Positions 42,950 through 52,318 of a stretch of DNA of 64,000 nucleotides are shown here, in pieces. Numbering within the stretch: the stretch's first letter is position 1; every line of letters starts with the position of its first letter. Origin of the DNA: Gemmatimonadota bacterium. GTDB taxonomy: Bacteria; Latescibacterota; UBA2968; UBA8231. Below the pieces are notes generated by a model. It made no database searches and was not told the DNA's origin. It saw only the letters and a program-made list of their open reading frames with translations. The stretch covers positions 64,030 to 128,029 of the forward strand of contig VXML01000062.1 of assembly GCA_009841115.1 (NCBI GenBank), given 5' to 3'. The translations under genes were made by a program, and so were the position numbers.

Positions 42950-45298
42950 ATGGCGATGCACTCGTTTTACGCGCTACTATTGGGAGTCGGCGCGGTATGG
43001 GCCGATGAGCTGCGCTTCGACAGTGCGGCGGTGTGGCAGACTTGGCAGATGCCCAACGACTTGGTGCAGAGCGATGCCGACGGCAGGCTGCAGCTGCGTA
43101 AATTCCGCAAGGAGATCAACGCCGTGGCCAACGCCGGAGACTTCCGCCATGCGACGCAGGAGCGCGGCGAGGTGGCAGGCGGGATCTGGGAAGCCAAGAG
43201 CAATCCGCAGACGGCAGACTTTATCATCGATGGCGATCCCACTACTTACTGGCAGCCCGACCCCGACGACGCGCCTGATCAGTGGTCGGTGCAGATAGAT
43301 TTGGGGCGTCCGGTGCTGGCGCGCCAAATTCGCTTGTTCTTTCCCGACCGCGAGGGGGCGCGGCCCTTGCGGCAATTTAGCGTCTTCATCGCCTCGGGAG
43401 CGCGGATTCAGGCGCTCAACGATGTATTCAAGTTTGAAGCGGTCTATCGCACTTCTAAGCCCAACACCGAGACGGAGTTGGTGATTCCCTTGGAGTATCT
43501 GGGCACGGATAGCACCTATGTATTGGACGCGTCCTTGGACATTGATCGCGAGCGCGAGCGCCGTTATCAGGTGATCCAGTACATCATCGTCGAAGCCGAC
43601 GAGCAGCATCCAGACGCGGCGCTGGCCGAAATCGAGGTGTTGGCCGTAGGGGATAACGTGAGCTTGGGCACGGCCGAGCGCGGTGGCAGCTTTCTCGAAG
43701 GGGGCCGCACTACGGGCGCGGCCCTGATGTTCGACGGCGATATGGACAGCTTCGCCCTGTTGACTAGCGCCGAAGGCGGTTGGCGCGATGCAGGCGTGTG
43801 GTGGCGGGTGGATTTGGGGGCGGTGTTTTTTCTCGACGAGCTTTTTATCTATTTCAGCCAGCTAGGCGAGGGGTTGCGCAGTCAGGTCCAGGGTGGCAAC
43901 CCTTCGGCGGCGGGTGGGCTTTTCTTGGTTTCCGACGGTCGCCCGGCCGCGGGATCGGGGTTGCCAGTGCCCGAGCGAGTTGATTACGAGGTGCTCGTCG
44001 AAGATCGCTGTCGGCCCCGGTGTTTGGGACGGATTTTTCACCAGCGCTATTTATTTGCCCCGCGCAAAGTCCGCTACCTACTCTGGCACGAGATAGACGG
44101 GACGGCCCCGGGCTTTGGTTGGGGCTTGGAGACCATGCTCTTTTCGGCGGGCTACCCAGCGCGCGTGGAGATGCGCTCGGACTTTGTCAATTTAGCGGCA
44201 GTAGCCGGGGACGGGCGGCCCAAGGTGATTGAGCGGCTGACGTGGGACGCCGACCTGCCGCCGCAGACTCGGATCCAACTGCGCTCGCGCTCGGGCAATG
44301 CACTACAGGAGGTGTACACTTTTTCCGACCGCAAAGGCGATATTGTCACCGAGGAGAAGTGGAACAGCTTGCCCAAGGTGTTAAAAGGGCCGATTGATAC
44401 GACCTTGGTAGTAGGCGAAGACTGGGACGCTTGGAGCAATGTGTACCAGTCTTCGGGCGAGACCTTCCAATCGGCGAGTCCGCGCCGCTTTGTGCAATTG
44501 GAGATGATCCTCTCGACCGAAGACCTGCACGTGGCTCCCTCCGTAGATGCGCTGGCGATTGAATTTGTCGATGCTTTGGTACAAGAAGCGCGAGGACAAA
44601 TCTGGCCGCGCGAGGCCCGACTCAACGAGGATACGCGCTTTACCTATACGCTGTGGCCAAGCACTGATGGGCAGGACAGTGGCTTTGATCGCTTGCGCTT
44701 TCACATTCCCGGCGCGACCACGGGCGAGGTGGGCCTGCGGATTGGCGGAGAAGAGGTTGCGCCCGAGGCGGTGAGGTTGCACGGCGATTCACTGTTGGTC
44801 TCGTTGCCGCGTACCGTGGTTGCCGATTCGGTGGAGGTGGATTTTACGGCGCGGATTTGGGACAACGCGGCACTGTTCGCGCTCGACCTAGGCATGGGCG
44901 AGCGTCCCGGGATCTGGCAGTCGGTAGAGCCGAGCGAGCGGCGGGCCAATATCGTGTTGTTGCCCGACCTGCCGGTCCAATCTGCGCTCGTCGGCGATGT
45001 GGCGATTGCGCCTGTGGCGTTTACGCCCAACGGCGATGGGGTCAACGACGCGGTGGAGATCAGCTTTATGGTCTTCAAGGCAACGGGCATAAAGCCGCAG
45101 GTGCAGATTTTCGACGTCGCCGGTCGGTTGGTGGCGCGGCTGGTTGGTAGCGAGGGTGTTGGACGTTGGCACTTTCGCTGGTCAGGACGCGTTGCGGACG
45201 GCGCATTGGCGTTGCCGGGGATGTACCTCTGCCGGATTGAACCGGGGACGGCGAGCGGTAGCGCGGCGATTTTGCGCCCCCTTGCCTTGGCCTATTAG
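42950..45298 (+). CDS. Large secreted discoidin-like protein with FlgD-type C-terminal domain (pair B, long)
   Basis: 782 residues. A short signal (YALLLGVGAVWA) precedes FDSAAVWQTWQMP. F5/8-type features include FIIDGDPTTYWQPDPDD with VQIDLGRPVLARQIRLFF, and a second round LMFDGDMDSFALL with WWRVDLGAVFFLDELFIYF. The end, AFTPNGDGVNDAVEISFMV, VQIFDVAGRLVARLV, RWSGRVADGALALPGMYLCRI, closes with LALAY. It matches 19351-21963 in order (NAAHWRNWTFP/SAAVWQTWQMP, TYWQPDP, SDWEPWSQPY/EDWDAWSNVY). An oxidoreductase follows 32 bp later. Confidence 0.85.
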   Translation: MAMHSFYALLLGVGAVWADELRFDSAAVWQTWQMPNDLVQSDADGRLQLRKFRKEINAVANAGDFRHATQERGEVAGGIWEAKSNPQTADFIIDGDPTTYWQPDPDDAPDQWSVQIDLGRPVLARQIRLFFPDREGARPLRQFSVFIASGARIQALNDVFKFEAVYRTSKPNTETELVIPLEYLGTDSTYVLDASLDIDRERERRYQVIQYIIVEADEQHPDAALAEIEVLAVGDNVSLGTAERGGSFLEGGRTTGAALMFDGDMDSFALLTSAEGGWRDAGVWWRVDLGAVFFLDELFIYFSQLGEGLRSQVQGGNPSAAGGLFLVSDGRPAAGSGLPVPERVDYEVLVEDRCRPRCLGRIFHQRYLFAPRKVRYLLWHEIDGTAPGFGWGLETMLFSAGYPARVEMRSDFVNLAAVAGDGRPKVIERLTWDADLPPQTRIQLRSRSGNALQEVYTFSDRKGDIVTEEKWNSLPKVLKGPIDTTLVVGEDWDAWSNVYQSSGETFQSASPRRFVQLEMILSTEDLHVAPSVDALAIEFVDALVQEARGQIWPREARLNEDTRFTYTLWPSTDGQDSGFDRLRFHIPGATTGEVGLRIGGEEVAPEAVRLHGDSLLVSLPRTVVADSVEVDFTARIWDNAALFALDLGMGERPGIWQSVEPSERRANIVLLPDLPVQSALVGDVAIAPVAFTPNGDGVNDAVEISFMVFKATGIKPQVQIFDVAGRLVARLVGSEGVGRWHFRWSGRVADGALALPGMYLCRIEPGTASGSAAILRPLALAY

Positions 45299-45330
45299 TT
45301 CCTCAACCCAAACAAGCAAAGGTAGATAGT

Positions 45331-46356
45331 ATGGCAGTTAAGACGTGTTTGATGATCGGGGCCAGCGGCATGGCCGGTGGTTGGATAGAGCGGATGACCC
45401 AGCAACTCGGCGACAGAATTCAGATCGCCGGGCTAGTGGATGTCAACGAGGAAGTGCTGGCGGCCCAAGGGGCTAAGCTCGGCTTGGGTGCCGATCAGCT
45501 CTTTACCGATTACAAAGAGGCTTGCGCCAAGGTACGGGCCGATTTCTGCGGCATTGCCACCCCGCCGCAGTTCCACAGCCCGCAGGCCATTGCCGCGCTG
45601 GAAGCCGGGATGCCGGTTATTTGCGAGAAGCCGATTGCCGATACCTTAGCAGCGGCCAAGGCCATGGCCGCCAAGGCCGAGGAGACGGGGTTGCCGTGCG
45701 CGATTATCCAGAATTACCGCTACGCGCCCAACAAGCAGGAGGTGGTGCGGATTCGCGAGGAGGGGCGACTTGGGCGGCTGCAGCACATCTTCGGCCGCTA
45801 TGCCTGCGACTATCGCGAATACAAGTCGTGGGGCAAGGAGTGGCGACACGATATGGACTTTAGCCTGCTCTTTGAAGGCTCGGTGCATCACTTCGATATG
45901 ATGCGCTTTTTAGCGGGAGGGGATTGCGAGGTGTTGCAAGGGTTTGGGTGGAACCCGGCGTGGTCGAGTTTTAAGCACTATTCGAGCGGGTTTTATCTGA
46001 TGAGGATGGACAATGGAGTGCACACCGCATACGAGGGGAACAGTTCGGCTGCCGGGATTACGAGTTGTTGGCAACGCGAGTACTATCGCTTGGAGTTCGA
46101 GGAAGGGACGGTGGAAATAGGGGCGGGAGACGAGGTGCGAATTTATCGGGTGGGGCAGGAGGCGGAGGTGTATGCGGCACCGGCGATGGAGCGGGCAGGG
46201 CACGATTATTTGTTCAAGGAGTTTGTGGATTGGCTGGAGGGCGGGGCCGCGTCGGCGACGAGGATTGAAGATAATTTGCAGAGCTTTGCGCTGGTGATTG
46301 CGGCGATGGAGACGACGGTGGATGGACAGCCCAAGCGAATTGCGGATTATGTGTAA
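45331..46356 (+). CDS. Gfo/Idh/MocA-family oxidoreductase
   Basis: 341 residues. LMIGASGMAGGWIERMTQQ is the dinucleotide-binding start, VICEKPIADTLAAAKAM the EKP motif with catalytic lysine region, and FEGSVHHFDMMRFLAGGD the active-site histidine helix. Substrate unknown; sugar or inositol dehydrogenase is likely. It follows the pair B secreted proteins closely, as the HXG PhyH gene follows pair A. Confidence 0.9.
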   Translation: MAVKTCLMIGASGMAGGWIERMTQQLGDRIQIAGLVDVNEEVLAAQGAKLGLGADQLFTDYKEACAKVRADFCGIATPPQFHSPQAIAALEAGMPVICEKPIADTLAAAKAMAAKAEETGLPCAIIQNYRYAPNKQEVVRIREEGRLGRLQHIFGRYACDYREYKSWGKEWRHDMDFSLLFEGSVHHFDMMRFLAGGDCEVLQGFGWNPAWSSFKHYSSGFYLMRMDNGVHTAYEGNSSAAGITSCWQREYYRLEFEEGTVEIGAGDEVRIYRVGQEAEVYAAPAMERAGHDYLFKEFVDWLEGGAASATRIEDNLQSFALVIAAMETTVDGQPKRIADYV

Positions 46357-46656
46357 GGTCTTGGCTTTAGAAACTAAGACTCAGACGTACGGCTCCGGTC
46401 GTGCCGTTGAAACTGAACAGGAATAGTGGAAGTGCCTGTACTAACCGTCGTTGCCGCCGCGCAGCAGGAATTTGTAGGGAGATAGGAAGTACATTATATC
46501 CTTTTGAATCGTCTGTTGCTTTTGTGAGACGACTTGCACACGATTGTCGTTACAACAAATCTTGGAGGAGATGGAGCTTTTGCTACTTTTCGGCTTGGTA
46601 CTTATCGCAAGGGGGTCGCTTGATCTCCTGTTTTACTCTAACTCAGGAGGGTCGTT
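46357..46656. other. Intergenic region with a fragment matching the 3' end of the membrane gene at 48258
   Basis: No gene is supported. Bases 46442-46470 match 48259-48287 at 24 of 29 positions (CGCGCAGCAGGAA and CCGTCGTT shared). On minus this reads as the last residues of the membrane protein at 48258-48698. It appears to be a relic of a duplicated copy. Confidence 0.5.
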
Positions 46657-48261
46657 ATGAGTTACGTTTTTATTGTCCTTCTTATCGTAGCTTGCTCTGG
46701 CGGGCAGAAGCCTACGGCACCGGCGGGTAAGGCTGGCGACTTCTCCGACCTGTTCGGTTTGTTCGGCGGATTCGAGAACTCGGAAGAAGAGGAGGACGAG
46801 ACGGCGGAAGAAGAGGCGGAAACGGATAGTACGTCCAGCGAGGGGGGACCGGATTTGATTGTTCAATCGCCTTCGGTCAGCGACTCCATGCTGACGCCGG
46901 AGCAGGCGTTCACCTTGCATGCCAACGTGCATAACCAAGGCGACGAGCAGGCGGCTGCGACGATGCTACACTACTATCGCTCTAACAACGCGACGATTAC
47001 TTCCCTTGATACGGAAGTGGGTACGGACGCAATAGGTACACTGGCCGCCTCGGACAGCAGTGTGGTGTCGATTGCGTTGACGGCCCCAACGGGTGGAGGG
47101 CCGGGGGTATATTTCTATGGCGCGTGTGTGGACAGCGTCAATGGAGAGAGCAATACCGATAACAACTGTTCCTCGGCTGTGAGGATCACGGTGAGCGGGC
47201 AGGACACTGATACAAGCTCCGACGGCACTTCCCTATTCGACGCTTTTGACGCCATAAGTTCCGAATCGCCATCAATTGGTAGTATAGAGACTCGTCTTCT
47301 CACATCTAGTGGGCGCGGGCCAAGATGGTCATCAGATGGTCAACGCATTGCTTTTTACTCCAGTCGCAATGGCTGGTGGGATGTATATAGTATTGATGCT
47401 GATGGAACAAACGAAATCCGACTAACGACACACGAAACGGGTGAAGCGGCTCCGACGTGGTCGCCTGACGGTTTCAGAATTGCCTTCACGTCTTACCGCG
47501 ACGGTTACGACGGTCACCAGAGTATTCACATCATGGACTCTGATGGAACAAACGAAACTCGACTAACAGAAAATGACCGTCATGACACATCTCCAACTTG
47601 GTCCCCTGATGGTCGGCGTATAGCATACGTATCTCAGCTTCGTGAAGATAATGGTCTTCGGCTAGACGGCGATGGTTTAAACAGCGAGATCTATGTCATG
47701 GACGCCGATGGTTCCAACAAGACCCGACTCACACAACATGTTGAGGATGACGAGTTGCCGACGTGGTCGCCCGATAGTCAACGAATTGCGTTTTTATCTG
47801 CACGCAATTCTCCTACTGCGATCTATGTCATGGATGCTGATGGTTCCAACAAGAAAAGACTTACGCAGGACGATAGGAGTTTTGATCCAGCTTGGTCGCC
47901 TGATGGTACAAGTATTGCCTACAGTTCATTGCATGCGATTGACGATGGTCTATATGAGATCTATGTCATGGATGCCGATGGTTCTAACAAGAAAAGACTG
48001 ACACGGTCTGAAGGCTACGATATCAGTCCAACTTGGTCGCCTGATGGGGAACGTATTGCCTTTGTGTCTGAGCGTGATGGCGATATGGAGATCTATGTCA
48101 TGGACGCTGATGGGCGCAACGAGAAAAGACTCACATACGGTGCTGGAAAAGATGGTAATGTGCCAGGCTCCCTTGCGTGGTCGCCTGGTCCTGATAGGCA
48201 GAGAATCGTCTTTGAGCGAGATCGGGACGAAGAAATATATATCGTGGAGTTCGTGGATTAG
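46657..48261 (+). CDS. Lipoprotein with CARDB-like domain and PD40/TolB-type propeller
   Basis: 534 residues. SYVFIVLLIVACSGG is a lipoprotein signal with a lipobox. An acidic linker (EEEEDETAEEEAE) is followed by a CARDB-like Ig domain (about 60-180: PDLIVQSPSVSDSMLTPEQAFTLHANVHNQG, ending NTDNNCSS). Then come six or seven PD40 blades, each SPDGxRIAF ... EIYVMDADGSNxxRLT, as in TolB-type propellers. It may bind a protein partner or ligand at the outer membrane. CTCAGGAGGGTCGTT gives a strong ribosome site. Blade repeats are nearly identical at DNA level, showing recent internal duplication. It overlaps the convergent membrane gene by four bases. Confidence 0.88.
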   Translation: MSYVFIVLLIVACSGGQKPTAPAGKAGDFSDLFGLFGGFENSEEEEDETAEEEAETDSTSSEGGPDLIVQSPSVSDSMLTPEQAFTLHANVHNQGDEQAAATMLHYYRSNNATITSLDTEVGTDAIGTLAASDSSVVSIALTAPTGGGPGVYFYGACVDSVNGESNTDNNCSSAVRITVSGQDTDTSSDGTSLFDAFDAISSESPSIGSIETRLLTSSGRGPRWSSDGQRIAFYSSRNGWWDVYSIDADGTNEIRLTTHETGEAAPTWSPDGFRIAFTSYRDGYDGHQSIHIMDSDGTNETRLTENDRHDTSPTWSPDGRRIAYVSQLREDNGLRLDGDGLNSEIYVMDADGSNKTRLTQHVEDDELPTWSPDSQRIAFLSARNSPTAIYVMDADGSNKKRLTQDDRSFDPAWSPDGTSIAYSSLHAIDDGLYEIYVMDADGSNKKRLTRSEGYDISPTWSPDGERIAFVSERDGDMEIYVMDADGRNEKRLTYGAGKDGNVPGSLAWSPGPDRQRIVFERDRDEEIYIVEFVD

Positions 48262-48698
48262 CCGTCGTTATTACCGCGCAGCAGGAACACGCCCATCGCG
48301 CCCGTAAGCAGTGGTAGGGTGGCGTCGATGAGGATCCACACGAGGGAAGCTGTATCCGCTCCTATGGCCGTGAATGCAGGGCTATACAGGATAAACCAGT
48401 TCCAGAAGAACATGATGCCCACGCACAGGAAGCCGTAGAACTGCACATTGGCGGCGACAAACTCGCGCGTCACCGCGCCGCTGTCTCCCTCGCTGTCAGC
48501 GGCTTTCTTGCGGAGGTAGCCGAATATCACACCCAACACAATGGCTATTGCCATCAATATATCTAGGATTTCCCAAAGCGGGCTGTACGGCTGCCCTTCG
48601 CTGGAAGTGTGGTAGAGCGGTTCGACTACGGTGTGGACTGCGACCGCAACCGCCGTTAAGACGAGAAATAGGCCGCAGATTCGCTTGAGTGTATCCAT
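48258..48698 (-). CDS. Four-helix membrane protein of unknown function
   Basis: 146 residues with four membrane segments: ICGLFLVLTAVAVAVHTVV, WEILDILMAIAIVLGVIFGYL, VQFYGFLCVGIMFFWNWFIL and LVWILIDATLPLLTGAMGVFLL. A charged loop (RKKAADSEGDSGAVTREF) lies between helices 2 and 3. No family is recognised. The stop overlaps the propeller gene on the other strand. A fragment of its 3' end is repeated at 46442-46470. Confidence 0.7.
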   Translation of the reverse strand: MDTLKRICGLFLVLTAVAVAVHTVVEPLYHTSSEGQPYSPLWEILDILMAIAIVLGVIFGYLRKKAADSEGDSGAVTREFVAANVQFYGFLCVGIMFFWNWFILYSPAFTAIGADTASLVWILIDATLPLLTGAMGVFLLRGNNDG

Positions 48699-48750
48699 AA
48701 TTCCCTCCCGTGTGATGTGGTTGAACTTCCCCTCAAGTTAAGAACTATGC

Positions 48751-49632
48751 CTATGGTGGTTCAATAGTAAAAGCGCGCACTCGCACATCGACTTCGAGAC
48801 GGATTTCTCCGCCACCTTGGAGGACGCCGCGCGTCGGCGACACGTCGTGATAATCGCGTCCTACTGCGATGTGTACTTTCCTTCCCTCGCCGGCGAAACT
48901 CTGGTTGGTCGGGTCGAAGCCGACCCAGCCAAGCTCTGGCAGTCGGCATTCGACCCAGGCGTGCGTGGCGTTGCTCGGTGCCTGCTCGCTGGATTGATCG
49001 GTTGGGTTCAGGTAGCCTGAGACATAGCGGGCGGGAATGTCCCAAGAGCGCGCAATGGCGATCATGAGGTGGGCATAATCTTGGCAGACGCCCCGACCGG
49101 TTTCGAGAATGTGCCCGACGGGTGATTCCGCTGTGGTGCTGCCCGGGATGTATTGCAGGCAGTCGTGGAGCGTGTGCGACAGTTGCATCAGACTTTCGAG
49201 CGGGTCGTCCATAGGCGCGATGCCATGCCGAGCGACGAACTCAGTGAGTGTGGACGAGGGGCGCACCAGCGCGCTCGAGTGCGTGAAATCCCAATCGGCG
49301 TACGACTCTCTACGGGAGCGGATCTCCTCCCAGGCACCGGTACGCAAGCGCGCTGGGAGCGGCGGGGCGTATGCAACTTCGACCGTAGAGTGGGTTGTGA
49401 TCTCCAAGGTTTGGTGCGTTTGGTGGAGGTCGAGGAGGTGCCGCGTGTTGCCAAAGCAGTCTGTCTCGCGGCTTAGGTAGGCCGGAGGGGATGTCTCAAT
49501 GTCGAAGTCGATGAGCCGCTGCCCTCGATCTTGGCGCGGCTCCAAACACAGGAGCATCACGCACTGCTGTACTGGGGCCGTGTAGGAGTAGTGAGAGAGG
49601 TGCTCGATTTCGTAACGGACGGCTCCGGTCAT
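48751..49632 (-). CDS. Transglutaminase-like protein of the ATP-grasp/Alpha-E system
   Basis: 293 residues from the ATG at 49632, which overlaps the previous stop as ATGA. MTGAVRYEIEHLSHYSYTAPV is the usual N-terminal beta domain; GRGVCQDYAHLMIAIAR holds the catalytic cysteine, THAWVECRLPELGWVGFDPTN the His and Asp. The family is papain-like and predicted to form or cut isopeptide or peptide bonds. It is the last gene of the conserved trio with Alpha-E and circularly permuted ATP-grasp proteins. Confidence 0.92.
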   Translation of the reverse strand: MTGAVRYEIEHLSHYSYTAPVQQCVMLLCLEPRQDRGQRLIDFDIETSPPAYLSRETDCFGNTRHLLDLHQTHQTLEITTHSTVEVAYAPPLPARLRTGAWEEIRSRRESYADWDFTHSSALVRPSSTLTEFVARHGIAPMDDPLESLMQLSHTLHDCLQYIPGSTTAESPVGHILETGRGVCQDYAHLMIAIARSWDIPARYVSGYLNPTDQSSEQAPSNATHAWVECRLPELGWVGFDPTNQSFAGEGRKVHIAVGRDYHDVSPTRGVLQGGGEIRLEVDVRVRAFTIEPP

Positions 49633-50678
49633 AGCGTTTGCACTTGAGAGTCCTCGATGGCGTAGTCGATATAGGCAGTAGTCACGAGTGAGTGGAGCTT
49701 CCGGCACTGCTCGTCCCCCTGCACGAGCAGTGCTTCCCGATCTTCCCGATCCGGCCACTCATAGCGGATCAGGGTGCCGAGGCGACCAGCGAGCCGTTTG
49801 GTCGCCGCTCCCGTGTGTGCATCAGGGCTTTCACCAATGGACGTCAGTTCTGCCGCTATTGCGTCGAGGGCGCAGCACAATGAGTTGGGCAGTAGGGGAT
49901 TGGTAACGAGTAGGTCTAGCACCCGACTTGGCTGGACCTTGATGCCGTAGCTGCGCTTGTAGGCGTCGAGTGCTTGGCACGAACGCAACAAGCTCGTCCA
50001 GTTAGTATCCTCGGTCTCGCCCTGCTCGCGGCCAGCGGCAAACTGGGCGAGGAGCAATGAGACCAGCAGTTGGGCGCGTTCGATGAACCGGCCGAGCCGC
50101 ATGAAGTGCCAACCTTCGTCGCGGTACATGGTCGCATTGGCCACCCCAATGAAGGTGTTGATTTCCCGTGCGGTCTCTGCATAGAAGCTCTCAGGGGAGA
50201 CCTTCCAGATGTCCTCAATGTCGAGGTCGCGGATGCGTAGCCAAGCCAAGTTCAGGCAGGTCCACATCTCGGCACTGATGCAGTGGCGCACTTGGCGGGC
50301 GTTTTCGCGGCCGAGGGCGAAGCAGTTCCGCATCGCATTGGGGTTGTCGCGCTCGAACGTGAGATCGCCCGCTAGGGTGTAGGAATCGGCCAAGGTGTAA
50401 TCGTCGCTCTCACCGGCCGTAAGATCGTTCCAATACAGAGGAAGATAACCCCACAAAATCCCATAGGAGATGTCAGTGTCGCTCTCATTGGCCGCAAGAT
50501 CGCCCCAAGGCGGTTGCCGCCTTAGGGCCTTGTATATCCGGTTCCAGCCAAAGTGGATTTCAGCAAGTGGCCGGTCCACCAGTGCTTCCACCTGCCAGCG
50601 CAGCAAATGGCACAGATGTTCGGCCCGCTCGATGTTGCGGCCCATCCAGTACAGTCCTTGAGCACTGCGCGAAAGCAT
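49629..50678 (-). CDS. Alpha-E domain protein (DUF403)
   Basis: 349 residues, all helical. MLSRSAQGLYWMGRNIERAEHLCHLL is the classic start, NARQVRHCISAEMWTCLNLAW the conserved middle, and GWHFMRLGRFIERAQ the repeated RxxERA element. Its biochemical role is not established; comparative genomics links it to peptide or amine modification by the adjoining ATP-grasp and transglutaminase proteins. Its start directly abuts the ATP-grasp stop. Confidence 0.93.
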   Translation of the reverse strand: MLSRSAQGLYWMGRNIERAEHLCHLLRWQVEALVDRPLAEIHFGWNRIYKALRRQPPWGDLAANESDTDISYGILWGYLPLYWNDLTAGESDDYTLADSYTLAGDLTFERDNPNAMRNCFALGRENARQVRHCISAEMWTCLNLAWLRIRDLDIEDIWKVSPESFYAETAREINTFIGVANATMYRDEGWHFMRLGRFIERAQLLVSLLLAQFAAGREQGETEDTNWTSLLRSCQALDAYKRSYGIKVQPSRVLDLLVTNPLLPNSLCCALDAIAAELTSIGESPDAHTGAATKRLAGRLGTLIRYEWPDREDREALLVQGDEQCRKLHSLVTTAYIDYAIEDSQVQTL

Positions 50679-52115
50679 TCAGTCCTCCAGTACCCAGAGG
50701 TCCTTGCCGCCTCCGCCTTGGCTGGAATTGACCACGAGACTGCCCCGGCGCAGCGCCACGCGGCAGAAGGCCCCGGGCACGATGCGGGTCTCGCGGCCGT
50801 GGAGGACAAAAGGGCGCAGATCAACGTGGCGCGGCTCGGCGCGGCCCTCAATGAAGCAGGGTGCGCTTGACAGCGAGAGGACCGGCTGAGAGATAAAATC
50901 GGCTGGGTCGGCGCGAAGCTCCTCGGCGTAGGCTGTGCGCTCGGCGGGCGTGGCGTGCGGGCCGATGAGCATACCGTAGCCGCCGGATTCGCCCACGCGC
51001 TTCACCACTAAGTTTTCGAGGTTGTCGAGGGTGTACTCCAAGTCCTTTGGCCGTCGGCACAGGTGGGTCTTCACGTTGGCGAGGATTGGCTCTTCGCCTA
51101 GGTAGTAGCGGATCATGTCGGGGACGTAAGCATAGACGCTTTTGTCGTCGGCCACGCCCGTCCCCGGGGCGTTTGCCAAAGCCACGTTTCCGAGCTTAAA
51201 GGCGTGCAGCAGTCCAGGCACTCCGAGCAGGGAGTCGGGGCGGAAAACGAGGGGGTCGAGGAAGTCGTCATCGACCCGGCGGTAGATCACATCGACGCGC
51301 CGCAGTCCCTTGGTGGTGCGCATGTACACGAAGCCGTTGTTGACTAGCAAGTCGCGTCCTTCTACGAGTGATGCGCCAATCTCATAGGCTAGGAACATGT
51401 GCTCGTAAAAGGCCGAGTTATAGACTCCGGGTGTGAGCAGGACGATACAGGGGTCGGTGCATCCATCGGGGGCGAGGTCGCGCAAGGTCTGGAGTAGGAC
51501 CTGCCCGTAGTGCTCTACCTCGCGCACGCGGCAGCTCCGGTAGAGGCGGCGCAAGCTGGTCTTCACCACCTTGCGGTTGGCGATCATATAGGACACGCCC
51601 GAGGGCACGCGCAGGTTGTCCTCAAGCACTAGGAAGCCGTCTTCGAGGGTGCGCACTATATCGGTGCCGCAGACGGCGACCCACGTGCCGTGGGGGACGG
51701 AGACGCCGCGCATATCAATGCGGTACTGGGGACAGCCGCGCACCACGTCGGCCGGGATCACGCCATCGGCGATAATGCGGGCTTCGCCGTACACGTCCTC
51801 TAGAAAGCGGTTCAGGGCACCGATGCGCTGGGTGAGGCCGCTTTCGAGATGCCGCCACTCGGCAGCCGAGAGGAGCCGAGGCACGCAGTCGATGGGAATG
51901 ATGCGCTCGTCGGCCTCGTCGTCGCCATAGACGGTGAAGGTGATGCCTTCAGAGGAGAAGGAATGCGTTACTCGCTCTTGGATCGCACCGAACTCTTCGT
52001 CGGAAAGCCGGCACAGGGTGTCGTATAATTCACGGCAGTGCTCGCGGGGTGTGCCGTCGGGCAGAAACATTTCATCGTAGATTGCGGCGTTGAGATCGTA
52101 GGCGTCGAAGTGCAT
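50679..52115 (-). CDS. Circularly permuted type 2 ATP-grasp protein
   Basis: About 478 residues from the ATG at 52115 (MHFDAYDLNAAIYDEMF, the family's usual start); a GTG at 52154 would add 13. PFDxIPRxx-like IIPIDCVPRLLSAAEWRHLESGLTQR, then RVPSGVSYMIANRK, LLTPGVYNSAFYEHMFLAYEIGASLVEGRDL, and ANAPGTGVADDKSVYAYVP are the hallmark segments. ATP-grasp ligases join a carboxylate to an amine using ATP. It is first in the three-gene unit with Alpha-E and transglutaminase. Confidence 0.93.
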   Translation of the reverse strand: MHFDAYDLNAAIYDEMFLPDGTPREHCRELYDTLCRLSDEEFGAIQERVTHSFSSEGITFTVYGDDEADERIIPIDCVPRLLSAAEWRHLESGLTQRIGALNRFLEDVYGEARIIADGVIPADVVRGCPQYRIDMRGVSVPHGTWVAVCGTDIVRTLEDGFLVLEDNLRVPSGVSYMIANRKVVKTSLRRLYRSCRVREVEHYGQVLLQTLRDLAPDGCTDPCIVLLTPGVYNSAFYEHMFLAYEIGASLVEGRDLLVNNGFVYMRTTKGLRRVDVIYRRVDDDFLDPLVFRPDSLLGVPGLLHAFKLGNVALANAPGTGVADDKSVYAYVPDMIRYYLGEEPILANVKTHLCRRPKDLEYTLDNLENLVVKRVGESGGYGMLIGPHATPAERTAYAEELRADPADFISQPVLSLSSAPCFIEGRAEPRHVDLRPFVLHGRETRIVPGAFCRVALRRGSLVVNSSQGGGGKDLWVLED

Positions 52116-52318
52116 GGGACGATTCGCCGATCGGGGGGAGGGTTGCGAGGGCACGACCGGAGGAGGGGAAGGATTCCGGCCGACTCCACACTTAGGTGAA
52201 ATATATACTATTTACTTTTGGAAAAACAGATGAATCCCTCCTATGTGACGAGGACCATCTTGCACCTGTGACCGACCGACCTGTAACTGACGCCTGCGTA
52301 TAGTCGCTTAGCCCTGCC

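Noticed and set aside
46401-46730. 109-codon plus frame before the PD40 lipoprotein gene
   Set aside because: No ribosome site or domain; it overlaps the supported start at 46657 and contains the duplicated fragment.
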